From assembly GCA_014859895.1 (NCBI GenBank), contig JACZKS010000009.1, forward strand, positions 38,280-102,279: 64,000 bases of DNA. The letters are read 5' to 3'. The stretch comes from Rhodospirillales bacterium (lineage in GTDB: Bacteria; Pseudomonadota; Alphaproteobacteria; Rhodospirillales; Shumkoniaceae). Both the position numbers and the translations under genes were made by a program. A model generated the notes under the pieces. The model did not search any database. It was not told the origin of the DNA and saw only the letters and a list, made by a program, of their open reading frames with translations. The first letter of the stretch is position 1; each line of letters starts with the position of its first letter. Below are positions 43,737 to 53,629 of the stretch, in pieces.

Positions 43737-45155
43737 TTAGAGCTTGTAAGCCTTCTTGGGCAGATTGTAGGCGAGGTCGACCGCCACTTCGCGGGCCTCG
43801 TCCTCGTTCAGGCGGTGATCCGCCACCAATTCCGCAAGATAGGCGCAATCGACGCGTCGCGCCACGTCGTGACGCGACGGAATGCCGAGGAACGCCCGGG
43901 TATCGTCATTGAAGCCAACGGTGTTGTAGAAGCCGGCGGTTTCGGTGACGTTGCGCCGGAAACGCATCATGCCCTCGGGGCTGTCGAAGAACCACCACGG
44001 CGGCCCCAGGCGGAGGCACGGATAGGTGCCGGCCAGCGGCGCCATCTCGCGGCTTTGGGCCGATTCGTCCAGCATGAACAGGATGATGGTCAGCTTGGCC
44101 TCGTTGCCGAAGCGATCCAGCAGCGGCTTCAGGGCCCGGGTGTATTCGGTGGCCGTCGGGATGTCCGCCCCCATGTCCCTCCCGAACGTCTTCAACAGGT
44201 AGGGATTGTGGTTGCGCGACGAGCCGGGGTGGATCTGCATGACCAGACCGTCGTCGAGGCTCATGCGGGCCATCTCGGTCAGCATCTGGGCGCGGAACAG
44301 TTCGGCCTCCTTGGCCGAGAGTTTCCCCTTCAGGACCTTGGCGTACAGCGCCTCGCAGTCCTTCTTGCCGAGGTTGGCGGTCTGCGCCGTCGGATGGCCG
44401 TGGTCGGTCGACGTGCAGCCCACGGTCTTGAAGTAGGCGCGGCGCGAGGCCAGCGCCTTGAGATAGCCGTTCCAGGTGGCGATGTTCTCGCCGCTCACCG
44501 CGCCCAGCCTGGCCAGGTTGGCGGCGAAGCCATCGAATTCGGGATCGACCACCGGATCGGGCCGGAAGGCGGGGACGACCCGGCCCTTCCATTTGCTCTG
44601 CTTGATCTTCTTGTGGTGCTTCAGGTCGTCGACCGGCGAATCGGTGGTCGACATCGCCTCGATGTTGAACCGCTCGTAGAGCGCGCGCGGCCTGAATTCC
44701 GGCTTTTTCAGACTGTTCTGGATGGTGTCGTAGTAGAAGTCGGCGGTTTCCGGCGACAACGCCTTGTCGATGCCGAACACCTCCTTGAACACATGGTCGG
44801 ACCACATGCGGGTCGGCGTGCCGCGGAAGAGATAATAGTGCTCGGCGAACAGCCGCCAGATCTTGCGGGGGTCCTTTTCCACCTTCTTCTTGCCGCTCTT
44901 TGGCGCGATGCCCAGCGATTCCAGCGGAATACCGACGCTGTAGAGCATGCGGAAAATGTAGTGATCCGGCACGATGAACAGCGTTGCCGGGTCCGGAAAA
45001 GGCGTGTCGTCGGCGAACCACTGCGGGTTGGTGTGCCCGTGCGGGCTGATGATCGGCAGGCTCTTGACCTCGGCATACAGCCGACGGGCCACGGCGCGGG
45101 CCGTCTTGTCCGCCGGGAACAGACGGTCTTCGTGAAGAACGAGGGGCTTGGCCAT
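43737..45155 (-). CDS. uxaC: Uronate isomerase
   Basis: 472 residues from ATG 45155, behind GGAGGAG. The metal-binding SPHGHTNP near residues 32-39 and the VMQIHPGSSRNHN, WWFFDSPEGMMRFR and FNDDTRAF segments are characteristic of the amidohydrolase-superfamily uronate isomerase. It interconverts D-glucuronate with D-fructuronate and D-galacturonate with D-tagaturonate. Later uronate genes (uxaAB, uxuAB, kdgK) are not in the window. Neighbouring TRAP and GntR genes fit a uronate module. Confidence 0.95.
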   Translation of the reverse strand: MAKPLVLHEDRLFPADKTARAVARRLYAEVKSLPIISPHGHTNPQWFADDTPFPDPATLFIVPDHYIFRMLYSVGIPLESLGIAPKSGKKKVEKDPRKIWRLFAEHYYLFRGTPTRMWSDHVFKEVFGIDKALSPETADFYYDTIQNSLKKPEFRPRALYERFNIEAMSTTDSPVDDLKHHKKIKQSKWKGRVVPAFRPDPVVDPEFDGFAANLARLGAVSGENIATWNGYLKALASRRAYFKTVGCTSTDHGHPTAQTANLGKKDCEALYAKVLKGKLSAKEAELFRAQMLTEMARMSLDDGLVMQIHPGSSRNHNPYLLKTFGRDMGADIPTATEYTRALKPLLDRFGNEAKLTIILFMLDESAQSREMAPLAGTYPCLRLGPPWWFFDSPEGMMRFRRNVTETAGFYNTVGFNDDTRAFLGIPSRHDVARRVDCAYLAELVADHRLNEDEAREVAVDLAYNLPKKAYKL

Positions 45156-45278
45156 GGGTTTTTCTCCTCCTCCCTGGCGCCGCCGGCCGCGGCGTCGCGT
45201 GTGCGGGCCCGATCGTGGCCCAACCAATTCTTCTGGCGGTTTACACCAAGGCGACCGGCCGAAGCAAGCCGCGCCCGA

Positions 45279-46265
45279 TCACACTTTGACCGGGCGGCCG
45301 CTCTTGACCGATTGCGCCGCGGCATCGGCCAACAGCAGGGAACGCAACCCATCCTCGGCGCCGGCCAGGGGAGTCGTTTTCTTTTCCAGGCAGTCGAGGA
45401 AGTGGTCGAGTTCGATGCGATAGGCGTCGGCATAACGCTCGAGGAAGAAAAGCATCGGCTTGTCGGTAATGACGCCGGTGCCGTCGGAAACCTCGACGGT
45501 GGTATCGGTGCGGTTGCCGGCGCGCAGCATGCCGCCGGCGCCGAACACCTCGATGCGTTGGTCGTAGCCGTAGACGGCGCGTCGGCTGTTGGTGATCTGG
45601 CAGATGGCGCCGCTCGCCGTGGTCAGCGTCACCGCCGCGGTGTCGACATCGCCCAGTTGGCCGATGGCGGGATCGACAAGGCAACTGCCGACGGCGAACA
45701 CCTCGGTCGGTTCTTCGGCCAGCAGCCAGCGCGCCATGTCGAGGTCGTGAATCATCATGTCGCGGAACAGCCCGCCCGACACTTTGATATAGCTGGCCGG
45801 CGGCGGCCCGGGATCGCGGCTGGTAATGATGACCTGTTCCACCTTGCCGATGCGCCCGGCGCGGAGCGTCTTGTGCAGGGCCGCGAAGTTGGGATCGAAA
45901 CGCCGGTTGAAGGCGACGAAGAAGAGCACCCCGGCCTTCTCGACCGCCGTAACCACCTCTTTCACACGGGCCGAGTCGAGGTCCACCGGCTTTTCGCAGA
46001 ACACCGCCTTGCCGGCCTTGCATGCCGCCTCGACCAGGGGTTTGTGGGTATCGGTCGAGGAAGCGACGATGACGGCGTCGACGTCGGCGTCGGCGAACAC
46101 CGATTCGGCGTCGGCCACCACGGCGCCATGCAACTGAGCCAGGGCCTGTGCCGCCGCCTCGTCAACGTCTACGACGTACTTCAGCCGGGCACGGGAGTTG
46201 CGCGCCACATTGCCCGCATGGATCTTGCCGATGCGGCCGGCACCGAACAGGGACAGGGTAACCAT
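45279..46265 (-). CDS. iolG: Inositol 2-dehydrogenase
   Basis: 328 residues from ATG 46265; a GTG nine bases upstream is an alternative. It is a Gfo/Idh/MocA enzyme: SLFGAGRIGKIHAGN Rossmann start, FCEKPVDLD with the conserved Lys, and the catalytic DMMIHDLDMARWL with Asp and His. It oxidises myo-inositol to 2-keto-myo-inositol with NAD. It is divergent from iolD across 165 bp with palindromic A/T-rich sites. Confidence 0.93.
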   Translation of the reverse strand: MVTLSLFGAGRIGKIHAGNVARNSRARLKYVVDVDEAAAQALAQLHGAVVADAESVFADADVDAVIVASSTDTHKPLVEAACKAGKAVFCEKPVDLDSARVKEVVTAVEKAGVLFFVAFNRRFDPNFAALHKTLRAGRIGKVEQVIITSRDPGPPPASYIKVSGGLFRDMMIHDLDMARWLLAEEPTEVFAVGSCLVDPAIGQLGDVDTAAVTLTTASGAICQITNSRRAVYGYDQRIEVFGAGGMLRAGNRTDTTVEVSDGTGVITDKPMLFFLERYADAYRIELDHFLDCLEKKTTPLAGAEDGLRSLLLADAAAQSVKSGRPVKV

Positions 46266-46325
46266 CGCTTCCACACCCCGGCGGTTGCACCGGGTCCTCT
46301 AAGGATGTTTGCGGCTTGTTGCCTC

Positions 46326-46373
46326 GAATAAAAAACAATATTCTACTCTTCGAAAAATTGGAAAAAAATTTTC
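46326..46373. promoter_or_regulatory. Candidate iol operators between iolG and iolD
   Basis: GAAAAATT (46352-46359) and AAATTTTC (46366-46373) form an imperfect inverted repeat, and the right part itself reads GAAAAAAATTTTC. GAATA (46326-46330) and TATTC (46339-46343) give a second small repeat. The GAAA/TTTC character matches the sites before iolB and the RpiR gene. Confidence 0.5.
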
Positions 46374-46430
46374 AGCGCGTCGGCGAAAGGGAATAAGGGC
46401 GGCCCGCGACGACGCCGAGGAGGCCTCGCG

Positions 46431-48281
46431 ATGACCACCGAGCGATTGACCATGGCTCAGGCCCTGGTGCGCTATCTGGCTGCCCAGCGGGTCGAGATCG
46501 AGGGCGAGGAGGCCCCGCTGTTCGCCGGTGTCTTCGCCATCTTCGGGCACGGCAACGTGGCCGGCTTGGGTGAAGCGCTCTATGCCGCCCGGAACCGACT
46601 TCCCACCTATCGCGCCCACAACGAGCAGGCCATGGCCCTGATCGCCATCGCCTACGCCAAGGCGATGAACCGGCGGCGCCTGATGGCCTGCACCACCTCG
46701 ATTGGGCCGGGCGCCACCAACATGGTGACCGCCGCCGCCGTCGCCCACGTCAACCGCCTGCCGGTGTTGCTGCTGCCGGGCGACGTCTTCGCGGCGCGCC
46801 GCCCCGACCCCGTGTTGCAGCAGGTGGAGAGCTTCGCCGACGCCACGGTATCGGCCAACGACTGCTTCAAGCCGGTGTCGCGCTACTGGGACCGCATCAC
46901 CCGGCCCGAACAGATCCTGACCAGCCTGCCGGCAGCCATGGAGATCTTGACCGATCCCGCCGCCTGCGGGCCGGTGACCCTGGCGCTCCCCCAGGACGTG
47001 CAGGCCATGGCCTTCGACTATCCGCAAGAATTCTTCGCGCCGCGCCTGCGCCGGCTGCGCCGCCCCGGCCCCGACGAGGGCGAACTGGCGGTCGTCACCC
47101 AAGCGTTGCGCCGCGCCAAGCGCCCGCTGATCGTCGCCGGCGGCGGCGTCCATTATTCGCTGGCCACGGACGCGTTGGCCCGCTTCGCCGAACGCCACGG
47201 CCTGCCGGTCGCCGAGACCCAGGCCGGCAAGGGGGCGTTGCCGTGGGACCACCCGAACCAGGCCGGCGCCCTCGGCGTCACCGGGGCCTCCGCCGCCAAT
47301 GCGCTTGCCGCCGAAGCCGACCTGGTGCTGGCCATCGGCACCCGCCTTTCCGATTTCACGACGGCGTCCCATTCGTTGTTCGCCGACCCCGAGGCCGTCC
47401 TGGTGCAGCTCAACGTGCAGCCGTTCGACGCCATCAAGCATGGTGCCATGCCCCTGGTCGCCGACGCCCGGCGCGGCCTGGAGGCCCTGGAGGCGAAATT
47501 GGGTGACTGGCGGGCGCCTTCGGCCTGGACGGCCCGCACCCGCGATCTCGCCAAGGACTGGAATGCGGTGGTCGAGCGGGTCACCCGGGCCACCAACGCG
47601 CCGCTGCCCTCCGACGCGCAGATCCTGGGCGCCGCCAACCGGGTGGCGGGGCCGCGCGACGTCGTGGTATGCGCGGCCGGCGGCCTGCCCGGCGAACTGC
47701 ACAAACTGTGGCGCACGCCTTCGGCCGGCGGTTATCACCTTGAGTACGGCTACAGTTGCATGGGCTACGAGATTGCTGGCGGCCTGGGCGTCAAGATGGC
47801 CGACCCGACACGCGAGGTGTTCGTGCTGTTGGGCGACGGCAGCTACCTGATGATGAATTCCGAGATCGCCACCTCGGTGCTGATGGGCAGGAAACTGATC
47901 ATCGTCGTTCTCGACAACCGGGGCTTCGGGTGCATCAATCGGCTTCAGAAAAGCGTCGGCGGCGAGAGCTTCAACAACCTGTTCGATTCGGTGCGCGCCG
48001 ATGGCGAGGTGCCGGCCATCGACTTCGCTGCCCATGCCGCCAGCCTGGGCGCGCTTTCGGAAAAGGTGGCCGGCCTGGCCGATTTGGAGGCGGCGCTGGA
48101 GCGCGCCAAGGCGGCGGAACGGACCAGCGTGATCGTCATCGAGACCGACCCCGTCGCCACCACCGCCGAGGGCGGGGCCTGGTGGGACGTTGCGGTCCCT
48201 GAAGTTTCCGAGCGGCCGCAGGTGCGCTCGGCGCGCGAAACCTACCTGGCGGCGACGCGGAAACAACGAACGGGAGGATGA
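46431..48281 (+). CDS. iolD: 3D-(3,5/4)-trihydroxycyclohexane-1,2-dione hydrolase
   Basis: 616 residues, the full three-domain ThDP-enzyme architecture. The catalytic Glu65 is in YRAHNEQAMA. The ThDP/Mg motif begins with LLGDGSYLMMNSEI near residue 467 and ends with LDNRGFGCINRLQ. IolD hydrolyses the dione ring to 5-deoxyglucuronate. It is followed after 4 bp by iolE, so iolDE form one unit. Confidence 0.95.
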   Translation: MTTERLTMAQALVRYLAAQRVEIEGEEAPLFAGVFAIFGHGNVAGLGEALYAARNRLPTYRAHNEQAMALIAIAYAKAMNRRRLMACTTSIGPGATNMVTAAAVAHVNRLPVLLLPGDVFAARRPDPVLQQVESFADATVSANDCFKPVSRYWDRITRPEQILTSLPAAMEILTDPAACGPVTLALPQDVQAMAFDYPQEFFAPRLRRLRRPGPDEGELAVVTQALRRAKRPLIVAGGGVHYSLATDALARFAERHGLPVAETQAGKGALPWDHPNQAGALGVTGASAANALAAEADLVLAIGTRLSDFTTASHSLFADPEAVLVQLNVQPFDAIKHGAMPLVADARRGLEALEAKLGDWRAPSAWTARTRDLAKDWNAVVERVTRATNAPLPSDAQILGAANRVAGPRDVVVCAAGGLPGELHKLWRTPSAGGYHLEYGYSCMGYEIAGGLGVKMADPTREVFVLLGDGSYLMMNSEIATSVLMGRKLIIVVLDNRGFGCINRLQKSVGGESFNNLFDSVRADGEVPAIDFAAHAASLGALSEKVAGLADLEAALERAKAAERTSVIVIETDPVATTAEGGAWWDVAVPEVSERPQVRSARETYLAATRKQRTGG

Positions 48282-48285
48282 GGCA

Positions 48286-49179
48286 ATGGGCGTGCGCATC
48301 GGTATCAATCCGCTGACCTGGACCAACGACGACATGCCGGAACTGGGCGGCGAGACGCCGCTGGAGACCTGCCTCAGCGAGACGGCGCAGGCCGGCTACG
48401 CAGGCATCGAACTCGGCAACAAGTTCCCGCGCCAGGCCGAGACGTTGAAGCCGATCCTCGATCGTCATGGCCTGGCCCTGGTCTCCGGCTGGTACAGCGG
48501 CCGGCTGCTGACCCGCGACGTCGCCGACGAAAAGAAGGAGGTGGAGAACCACCTGAGCCTGCTTTCCGCCATGGGCTGCGGTGTCATGGTGTTCGCCGAG
48601 GTATCGGGCTGCATCCACGGCGAGCGCCAAACGCCGCTGTCCCGCCGCCCGGTGCTGCCGGTCGGCGAGTGGAAGTCCTTCGGCGCCCGGATGACCGAAA
48701 TGGCCAAGTACCTGATGGGGCGCGGCCTTCGCATGGCTTTCCACCACCACATGGGAACCGTCGTGCAGAGCGCCGACGATGTTCATCGCCTGATGGAACA
48801 CACTGGTGACGAGGTGGGATTGCTGCTCGACACCGGGCATCTGACTTTCGCCGGGGCCGATCCCGTGCGCATCGCCGCCGACTACGCGGCGCGCATCACC
48901 CATGTGCATTGCAAGGACATCCGCGCCGATGTCCTGGCCCGCGTGCGGGCCGAGGATTGGAGCTTCCTCAACGCAGTGCTGGCCGGCACCTTCACGGTTC
49001 CCGGCGACGGCTGCGTCGATTACGCCGCCGTGTTTCCGCCCCTCGCCCAGGCCGGCTATGCCGGCTGGCTGGTGGTCGAGGCCGAGCAGGACCCGGCCAA
49101 GGCCCATCCGCTGACTTACGCCCGCATGGGCTTCGAGTACCTGAAGAAGACGGCCCCCGCCGCCGGCCTCGCGATTTAG
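48286..49179 (+). CDS. iolE: myo-Inosose-2 dehydratase
   Basis: 297 residues from ATG 48286, with GGAGGATGAGG upstream overlapping the iolD stop. It is a TIM-barrel of the xylose-isomerase-like (AP endonuclease 2) superfamily: INPLTWTNDDMPELGG start, AFHHHMGTVVQ, LLLDTGHLTFAG and THVHCKDIR supply the metal ligands. It dehydrates 2-keto-myo-inositol to the trihydroxycyclohexanedione used by IolD. A hairpin (AAACGGGCG 49182-49190 / CGCCCGTTT 49213-49221) follows the stop. Confidence 0.95.
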   Translation: MGVRIGINPLTWTNDDMPELGGETPLETCLSETAQAGYAGIELGNKFPRQAETLKPILDRHGLALVSGWYSGRLLTRDVADEKKEVENHLSLLSAMGCGVMVFAEVSGCIHGERQTPLSRRPVLPVGEWKSFGARMTEMAKYLMGRGLRMAFHHHMGTVVQSADDVHRLMEHTGDEVGLLLDTGHLTFAGADPVRIAADYAARITHVHCKDIRADVLARVRAEDWSFLNAVLAGTFTVPGDGCVDYAAVFPPLAQAGYAGWLVVEAEQDPAKAHPLTYARMGFEYLKKTAPAAGLAI

Positions 49180-49612
49180 GCAAACGGGCGGATATCACCG
49201 TCCCATCGGACGCGCCCGTTTCCGTTGTGGTCACGGGCCTATAAGGCTTGGTTGCCGTCGCCGCTCTCAGGATGGAGGCGACGGCCTGCGCCCAATCCTG
49301 CCCCCGCAAGCATGACGGGAATTCCGAAGAACATCGGCGAAACGGGAGATTTTTCAAAAAAATCAATATAATAGTAAAATTTCTAAGATCATTACACATT
49401 GACGTCGATTGATGACAAATCGTTACGCGTTTCTCGCAAATTGACATCATTGAGAAACATCCCGCGCGCTAGCCTGGGAATGTTCAGGTTTCCAAGCTGC
49501 CACCCCCGGCGAGAACGCCTTCCGGGAAACCGCTTCCAAGGCCGTGGTCGCTCCGGATTTCTTGCCGTGAACTTGCCGAAGTCGCAACGAATTACCGGAA
49601 AAGGAGGCACTT
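49180..49612. other. Intergenic region between iolE and the chemoreceptor
   Basis: 433 bp without a supported gene. It starts with the weak hairpin 49182-49221 after iolE. An AT-rich section (49340-49450) contains two TTGAC boxes, TTGACG at 49399-49404 and TTGACA at 49441-49446, each a possible -35, but no good -10 is seen at standard distance. The chemoreceptor promoter must lie here. Confidence 0.45.
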
Positions 49613-51034
49613 ATGTTATTCAGGAAAGGTGACGCCACCCTGGATGCAACAACCAAAGGTTATACTCCGGTCTCCGCTGATAACGTTCCGGCCACCACTC
49701 CTGACGTGGAAGTGATGGCTTGCCTGAGAGCCATCACCGAAAGCAATTATGGCTGCCGCCCACAAGGAACCGACCCCCTGTCCGCTATGGTCCGGACGGT
49801 GGCGCTTCACTTGGCCGAGCAGGGAACCATTGAACTGGGCCGCACCGTCGATTCCTCGATACAGGCCAGCAACGCAATGACCGCCGTTTCCTTCGTCACC
49901 GGCGACATGCGCGAGATCGACGAACGAACTCACGGCATTTCCGCCGCCACCGCCGAGATGGTCACCACCATCAATCACATCTCGGAAGCGGGCGCGGCAA
50001 GCGCCGTCCTCGCCTCGGAAACCGAGGCAGGAGTCCATGCCGGCATGGCGTCGGTCGAGGCCGCCACCGCCGAGATGGACAGCATCTCCCACTCGGTCGA
50101 GCAGGTGGCGGCAAAGGTGGGCACCCTGGCCACTGCGTCGCGGCAGATCGGAGACATTCTCGAGGCCATCGAAGCCATCGCCAAGCAAACCAACCTGCTG
50201 GCCCTTAACGCCACCATCGAGGCAGCCCGCGCCGGGCAGGCCGGCAAGGGGTTCGCCATCGTCGCCAGCGAGGTCAAAAGCCTAGCCCAACAGACCGCCC
50301 AGGCCACCGACGACATCCGCGACCAGATCTCCTCCATCCGGGCGGTGATGGATGAAATCACCCAGTCGATGAGCGTCACCGGGGAAGCCGTAGAAAAAGG
50401 GCAGGTCGCCATCGCGGATGTCGGAACCAAGATGGATACGGTGAACCATGCCATCGATTCGGTCAACGCGCGGATCAACGAAACGGCGTCAGCCGCCGCC
50501 GAACAGACCACGGCCATGGAAGAGATTTCCCGGGCCATTCACGATATCGCCGCCATGACGGAACGCGGGCGGAACCAGGCCGAACAGGCGATCGACGCCG
50601 TAGCCGAGGCGGAAAAGGTCATCGGCGACCAGTTCGCCGACCTGGAGAAACTGAACCTGCGGCACGCCGTTCTGTACCGCGCCCAGTCCGACCATTTCCT
50701 GTGGAAAAAGCATTTGGCGGAAATCCTGGTCGGCCGCAGCGACAAGACGGCCGCCTCGCTGTCCAGCCACCACGAATGCCGGCTCGGCAAGTGGTACGAC
50801 AGCATCAAGGATCCGCTCTATACCCAGCATCCGGCTTTTGCGAAGTTGCAGGCTCCCCACCAACGGGTACACCAACACGGCAGAAAGGCCGCCGATCTGT
50901 TTCTCGCCGGCCACCGCACGGAAGCCCTGGCGGAATTCAAGGAGGTCGAGAAAGCCTCCGCCGAGGTCGTCCACCTGCTCCGCGAGATGATCGAGATGGT
51001 CGACCGCGAGAAGGCGCCGCTGATCAGTCGATGA
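49613..51034 (+). CDS. Soluble methyl-accepting chemotaxis protein with C-terminal CZB domain
   Basis: 473 residues from ATG 49613, with AAAAGGAGG upstream. There is no membrane segment, so it is a cytoplasmic receptor. The coiled signalling domain spans about residues 90-340, with the kinase-contacting tip [33 protein letters not shown]. The C-terminal chemoreceptor zinc-binding domain has [18 protein letters not shown] and [10 protein letters not shown], the expected 3-His/1-Cys ligands. CZB domains sense zinc or oxidants such as HOCl in characterised cases. Its 3' end overlaps the convergent hydrolase gene by 11 bp. Confidence 0.93.
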   Translation: MLFRKGDATLDATTKGYTPVSADNVPATTPDVEVMACLRAITESNYGCRPQGTDPLSAMVRTVALHLAEQGTIELGRTVDSSIQASNAMTAVSFVTGDMREIDERTHGISAATAEMVTTINHISEAGAASAVLASETEAGVHAGMASVEAATAEMDSISHSVEQVAAKVGTLATASRQIGDILEAIEAIAKQTNLLALNATIEAARAGQAGKGFAIVASEVKSLAQQTAQATDDIRDQISSIRAVMDEITQSMSVTGEAVEKGQVAIADVGTKMDTVNHAIDSVNARINETASAAAEQTTAMEEISRAIHDIAAMTERGRNQAEQAIDAVAEAEKVIGDQFADLEKLNLRHAVLYRAQSDHFLWKKHLAEILVGRSDKTAASLSSHHECRLGKWYDSIKDPLYTQHPAFAKLQAPHQRVHQHGRKAADLFLAGHRTEALAEFKEVEKASAEVVHLLREMIEMVDREKAPLISR

Positions 51035-51980
51035 AGCGGCCGAAACGCACCGCCGTCTGGCCGGGGAACAGGCGGCGGGATGGCATGACCAGCACGCAGT
51101 TGTCATAGGGTGTGCGGATTTCTTCCTCGTCGTCCCAACCGATAACGGTGCCTTCCTTGGCAATGACTTCCAGGCCGAGGAAGGGCTGGGCGAAGCGGAA
51201 AGACTGAGTCTTGATGGTCACCGGCGCCGTCACCTGGATCACTTTCTGCGGAGCCGGCGACGCGGCGGGCAGGAAGCGCGACGCGAAGTCGCGCTTGATC
51301 ATGTCAAGCGACAGCAGGAAACGCAGCGTGATTTCGCGGGCAACCTCGACGCTCTTCTTCTCCCAGTGCTGGCCGCATTCGACCAGCAGGGCGTTCTTTG
51401 AACTGCCCTCGTCGGCAAAGGCGCCGTAATCGCGCAAACGGCGGCCGGCGGCATGGCCGGCATCGCTCATCACATATTCCGGGCAGCCGACGGTGCGCGC
51501 GAAACGGCGGCCCTTGGCGGTCGGCCCGCACAACATGAGGGGCGCCGTCGGATGCTGCATGGAATGGAGGTCGAGCAGGAAGTCGATCTGGTCGATCACG
51601 GGGCGGATCTCGCGGGCCCTTCTCAACTCGACGCTGTCGCGCGGGCCATCCAGAACGGTTGAGTCCCACACCCGGTTGAAATCCTCGTCGACCCAGCGCG
51701 ACGCCTCGGGCCTCTTGGGATCGAAGGTGGCGAAAGCGTCGACATTAAGGAAGCCCAGGGTCAGCTTGCCGCGCAGCGGGCGCACCTCGTTGCGCAGCAG
51801 GAAGTCGAGCGTGATCGGCCCGCACAGTTCGTTGCCGTGAACCAGGGCGGCGACCATCACGTGCGGCCCGACGCGGCCGCTGTCCAATGTCGTGATGTAG
51901 TCGATGCCCGTGTTGCCCTTCCTGTAGGGGCCAATGTCCGGCGCCGAAATTTCGACGGGATACGGCTGGCTTTGCGACAT
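51024..51980 (-). CDS. AstE/aspartoacylase-family zinc deacylase
   Basis: 318 residues. M14-like zinc ligands are present: VHGNELCG (HxxE) and the later DLHSMQHP, with the Arg-containing DEDFNRVWD segment. The family removes succinyl or acetyl groups from N-acylated amino acids (succinylglutamate, N-acetylaspartate) or deacylates related amides. Next to the ArgE/DapE deacylase, 39 bp away and on the same strand, it fits a role in N-acyl amino-acid salvage; the exact acyl substrate is unknown. Confidence 0.88.
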   Translation of the reverse strand: MSQSQPYPVEISAPDIGPYRKGNTGIDYITTLDSGRVGPHVMVAALVHGNELCGPITLDFLLRNEVRPLRGKLTLGFLNVDAFATFDPKRPEASRWVDEDFNRVWDSTVLDGPRDSVELRRAREIRPVIDQIDFLLDLHSMQHPTAPLMLCGPTAKGRRFARTVGCPEYVMSDAGHAAGRRLRDYGAFADEGSSKNALLVECGQHWEKKSVEVAREITLRFLLSLDMIKRDFASRFLPAASPAPQKVIQVTAPVTIKTQSFRFAQPFLGLEVIAKEGTVIGWDDEEEIRTPYDNCVLVMPSRRLFPGQTAVRFGRFID

Positions 51981-52019
51981 GGCTTCCCTTTCCTCCTCTT
52001 TCCCGGCCGCCGCCCCGCC

Positions 52020-53204
52020 CTACAAGATTTCGCGGGCGCAGAAGTCGGCAACGGCGCGCACAAAGGCCTCGCCGCGGGCGACCTCGTCAAGCGTGATGAA
52101 TTCATCGGGCTTGTGGGCCTGGTCGATATCGCCGGGCCCGCAGATCACCGTGGGAATGCCGGCCGTGGCGGCGAACAGGCCGCCCTCGGTGCCGAAGGCG
52201 ACGCGCCCCGTGCGGGGATTGCCGGCAAAGCGGGTGGCAAGGCCGACTACCTCGGCGTCGACCGCGGTGTCGAGGCCGGGGAAGGCGCCGATTTCCAGCC
52301 AGGAAAAGCCGGTCTTCGGGTCGATCGCCTTCATCTGCGGCTCCAGCGTCCGCTCGGCATACTCCTTGACCTCGGCAAACAGGACCTCGGGATCGTCGGC
52401 GGGCAGCACCCGGAACTCGAACTCGAACCAGCAGTCGCGCGGTACGATGTTGAGCGCGGTGCCCCCCGCGATGCGTCCGACGTGGGCGGTGGAGTGCGGG
52501 ATGTCGTAGGCCCCATCGCGGGCGCCGTCGCGCTCCAGCCGCCGGGCCATCCCCTTGATGAAGGCGATCAGTTCGGCGGCGTATTCGACGGCGTTCACAC
52601 CCGTGGGGGCCAGCGACGAGTGGCATTCGTGGCCGCGCACCGTGACGCGCATGCTCTTCTTGCCCTTGTGGCCGGTCATCACCGTCATCCGGGTCGGTTC
52701 GCCGACGAAGCACAGTGCCGGCTTCACCGGCATGCGGTTGATGACCTCGATCATCGGGCGCACGCCGATGCAGCCCACCTCCTCGTCGTAGGAGAATGCC
52801 AAGTGGATCGGGGTCTTGAGGTTGGAGGCCAGGAACATCGGCACATGGGCCAGCACGATGCCGAGAAAGCCCTTCATGTCGACGCAACCCCGACCGTAAA
52901 GCCGGCCATCGCGCACCTCGGCGGCGAAGGGATCGGACGACCAAGCCTCGCCGTCGACCGGCACCACGTCGGTATGACCGGAAAGCACGATGCCGGGCCG
53001 CCCGGCCGGGCCCACCGTTGCCAACAGGCAGACCTTGCCCTCTTCGGTCCCCGGAATGATCCGGGCCTCGACGCCGAGCCCTGCGAGATAGGCGCGGATG
53101 AAATCGATGATGTCCCGGTTGGGGTTGCGGCTGACGGTGTTGAACCCCACCAACTGGGTGATCAGGTCGAGGGAGATGACGTCGGCGGCGCGGAGTTCGA
53201 CCAT
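52020..53204 (-). CDS. argE: M20-family deacylase, acetylornithine deacetylase (ArgE)-like
   Basis: 394 residues from ATG 53204, supported by the partial second copy at 55463, which begins with the same LRAADV sequence. Di-zinc ligands are clear: SGHTDVVPVDG, RGCVDMKGF and FGTEGGLF. The M20 dimerisation domain fills the middle. It would hydrolyse N-acetylornithine or another N-acyl amino acid. Location in a salvage cluster, not an arginine operon, makes a catabolic role possible. It is first in the leftward unit with the AstE-like gene. Confidence 0.88.
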   Translation of the reverse strand: MVELRAADVISLDLITQLVGFNTVSRNPNRDIIDFIRAYLAGLGVEARIIPGTEEGKVCLLATVGPAGRPGIVLSGHTDVVPVDGEAWSSDPFAAEVRDGRLYGRGCVDMKGFLGIVLAHVPMFLASNLKTPIHLAFSYDEEVGCIGVRPMIEVINRMPVKPALCFVGEPTRMTVMTGHKGKKSMRVTVRGHECHSSLAPTGVNAVEYAAELIAFIKGMARRLERDGARDGAYDIPHSTAHVGRIAGGTALNIVPRDCWFEFEFRVLPADDPEVLFAEVKEYAERTLEPQMKAIDPKTGFSWLEIGAFPGLDTAVDAEVVGLATRFAGNPRTGRVAFGTEGGLFAATAGIPTVICGPGDIDQAHKPDEFITLDEVARGEAFVRAVADFCAREIL

Positions 53205-53629
53205 GGGATGGTCCCGTCTTGTTGTTCTGGCCCAGGCACGGCCTAGGACTATAGCGGTCGCACCGGGGCGAAACCAGCCCCGTCCGGGCCGAATCGCCCG
53301 GTTTGGCGATTCGCGGCAGCGCCATCCCGACACGGCAACGACAGGCCATCCGCCCCGTCAAAAATTGGGCATTTTTCTGACTTCTCGCCCAATTCTTGTC
53401 CGGCCGCCGAGAAAATGTTCAAAAAAAGTCGCCCGGAAGGTGCGAATCGGGACAAGGCAATTGCAAAACCGGTCCCGTCCCGTCACCGTTCAGGATGTCG
53501 GGACGGGAAACGAGACTGGACCGGGAGACGTCACGGGGAGCCCGACTTCGTTTTTCTTCACTCCCGGCGCAACGTGGGCCCGCCTAGAGGGGCCCGGAAA
53601 TTGATTGTTCCTATTGGGAGGCAAATGCT
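53205..53629. other. Intergenic region upstream of the first peptide-binding gene (duplicated)
   Basis: 425 bp without a gene. CGAATCGCC (53290-53298) and GGCGATTCG (53305-53313) form a hairpin or operator. From about 53400 on, sequence and layout resemble the region before the second binding-protein gene (about 55660-55876), including GGGAGGC before the start codon, so both were copied in the same duplication. Confidence 0.5.

Noticed and set aside
43815..46331. 838-codon open frame opposite uxaC and iolG
   Set aside because: It spans two real genes and their gap on the other strand; the sequence is low-complexity reverse-strand translation.
46299..48335. 678-codon open frame opposite iolD
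   Set aside because: Antisense shadow of iolD, which has complete ThDP-enzyme motifs.
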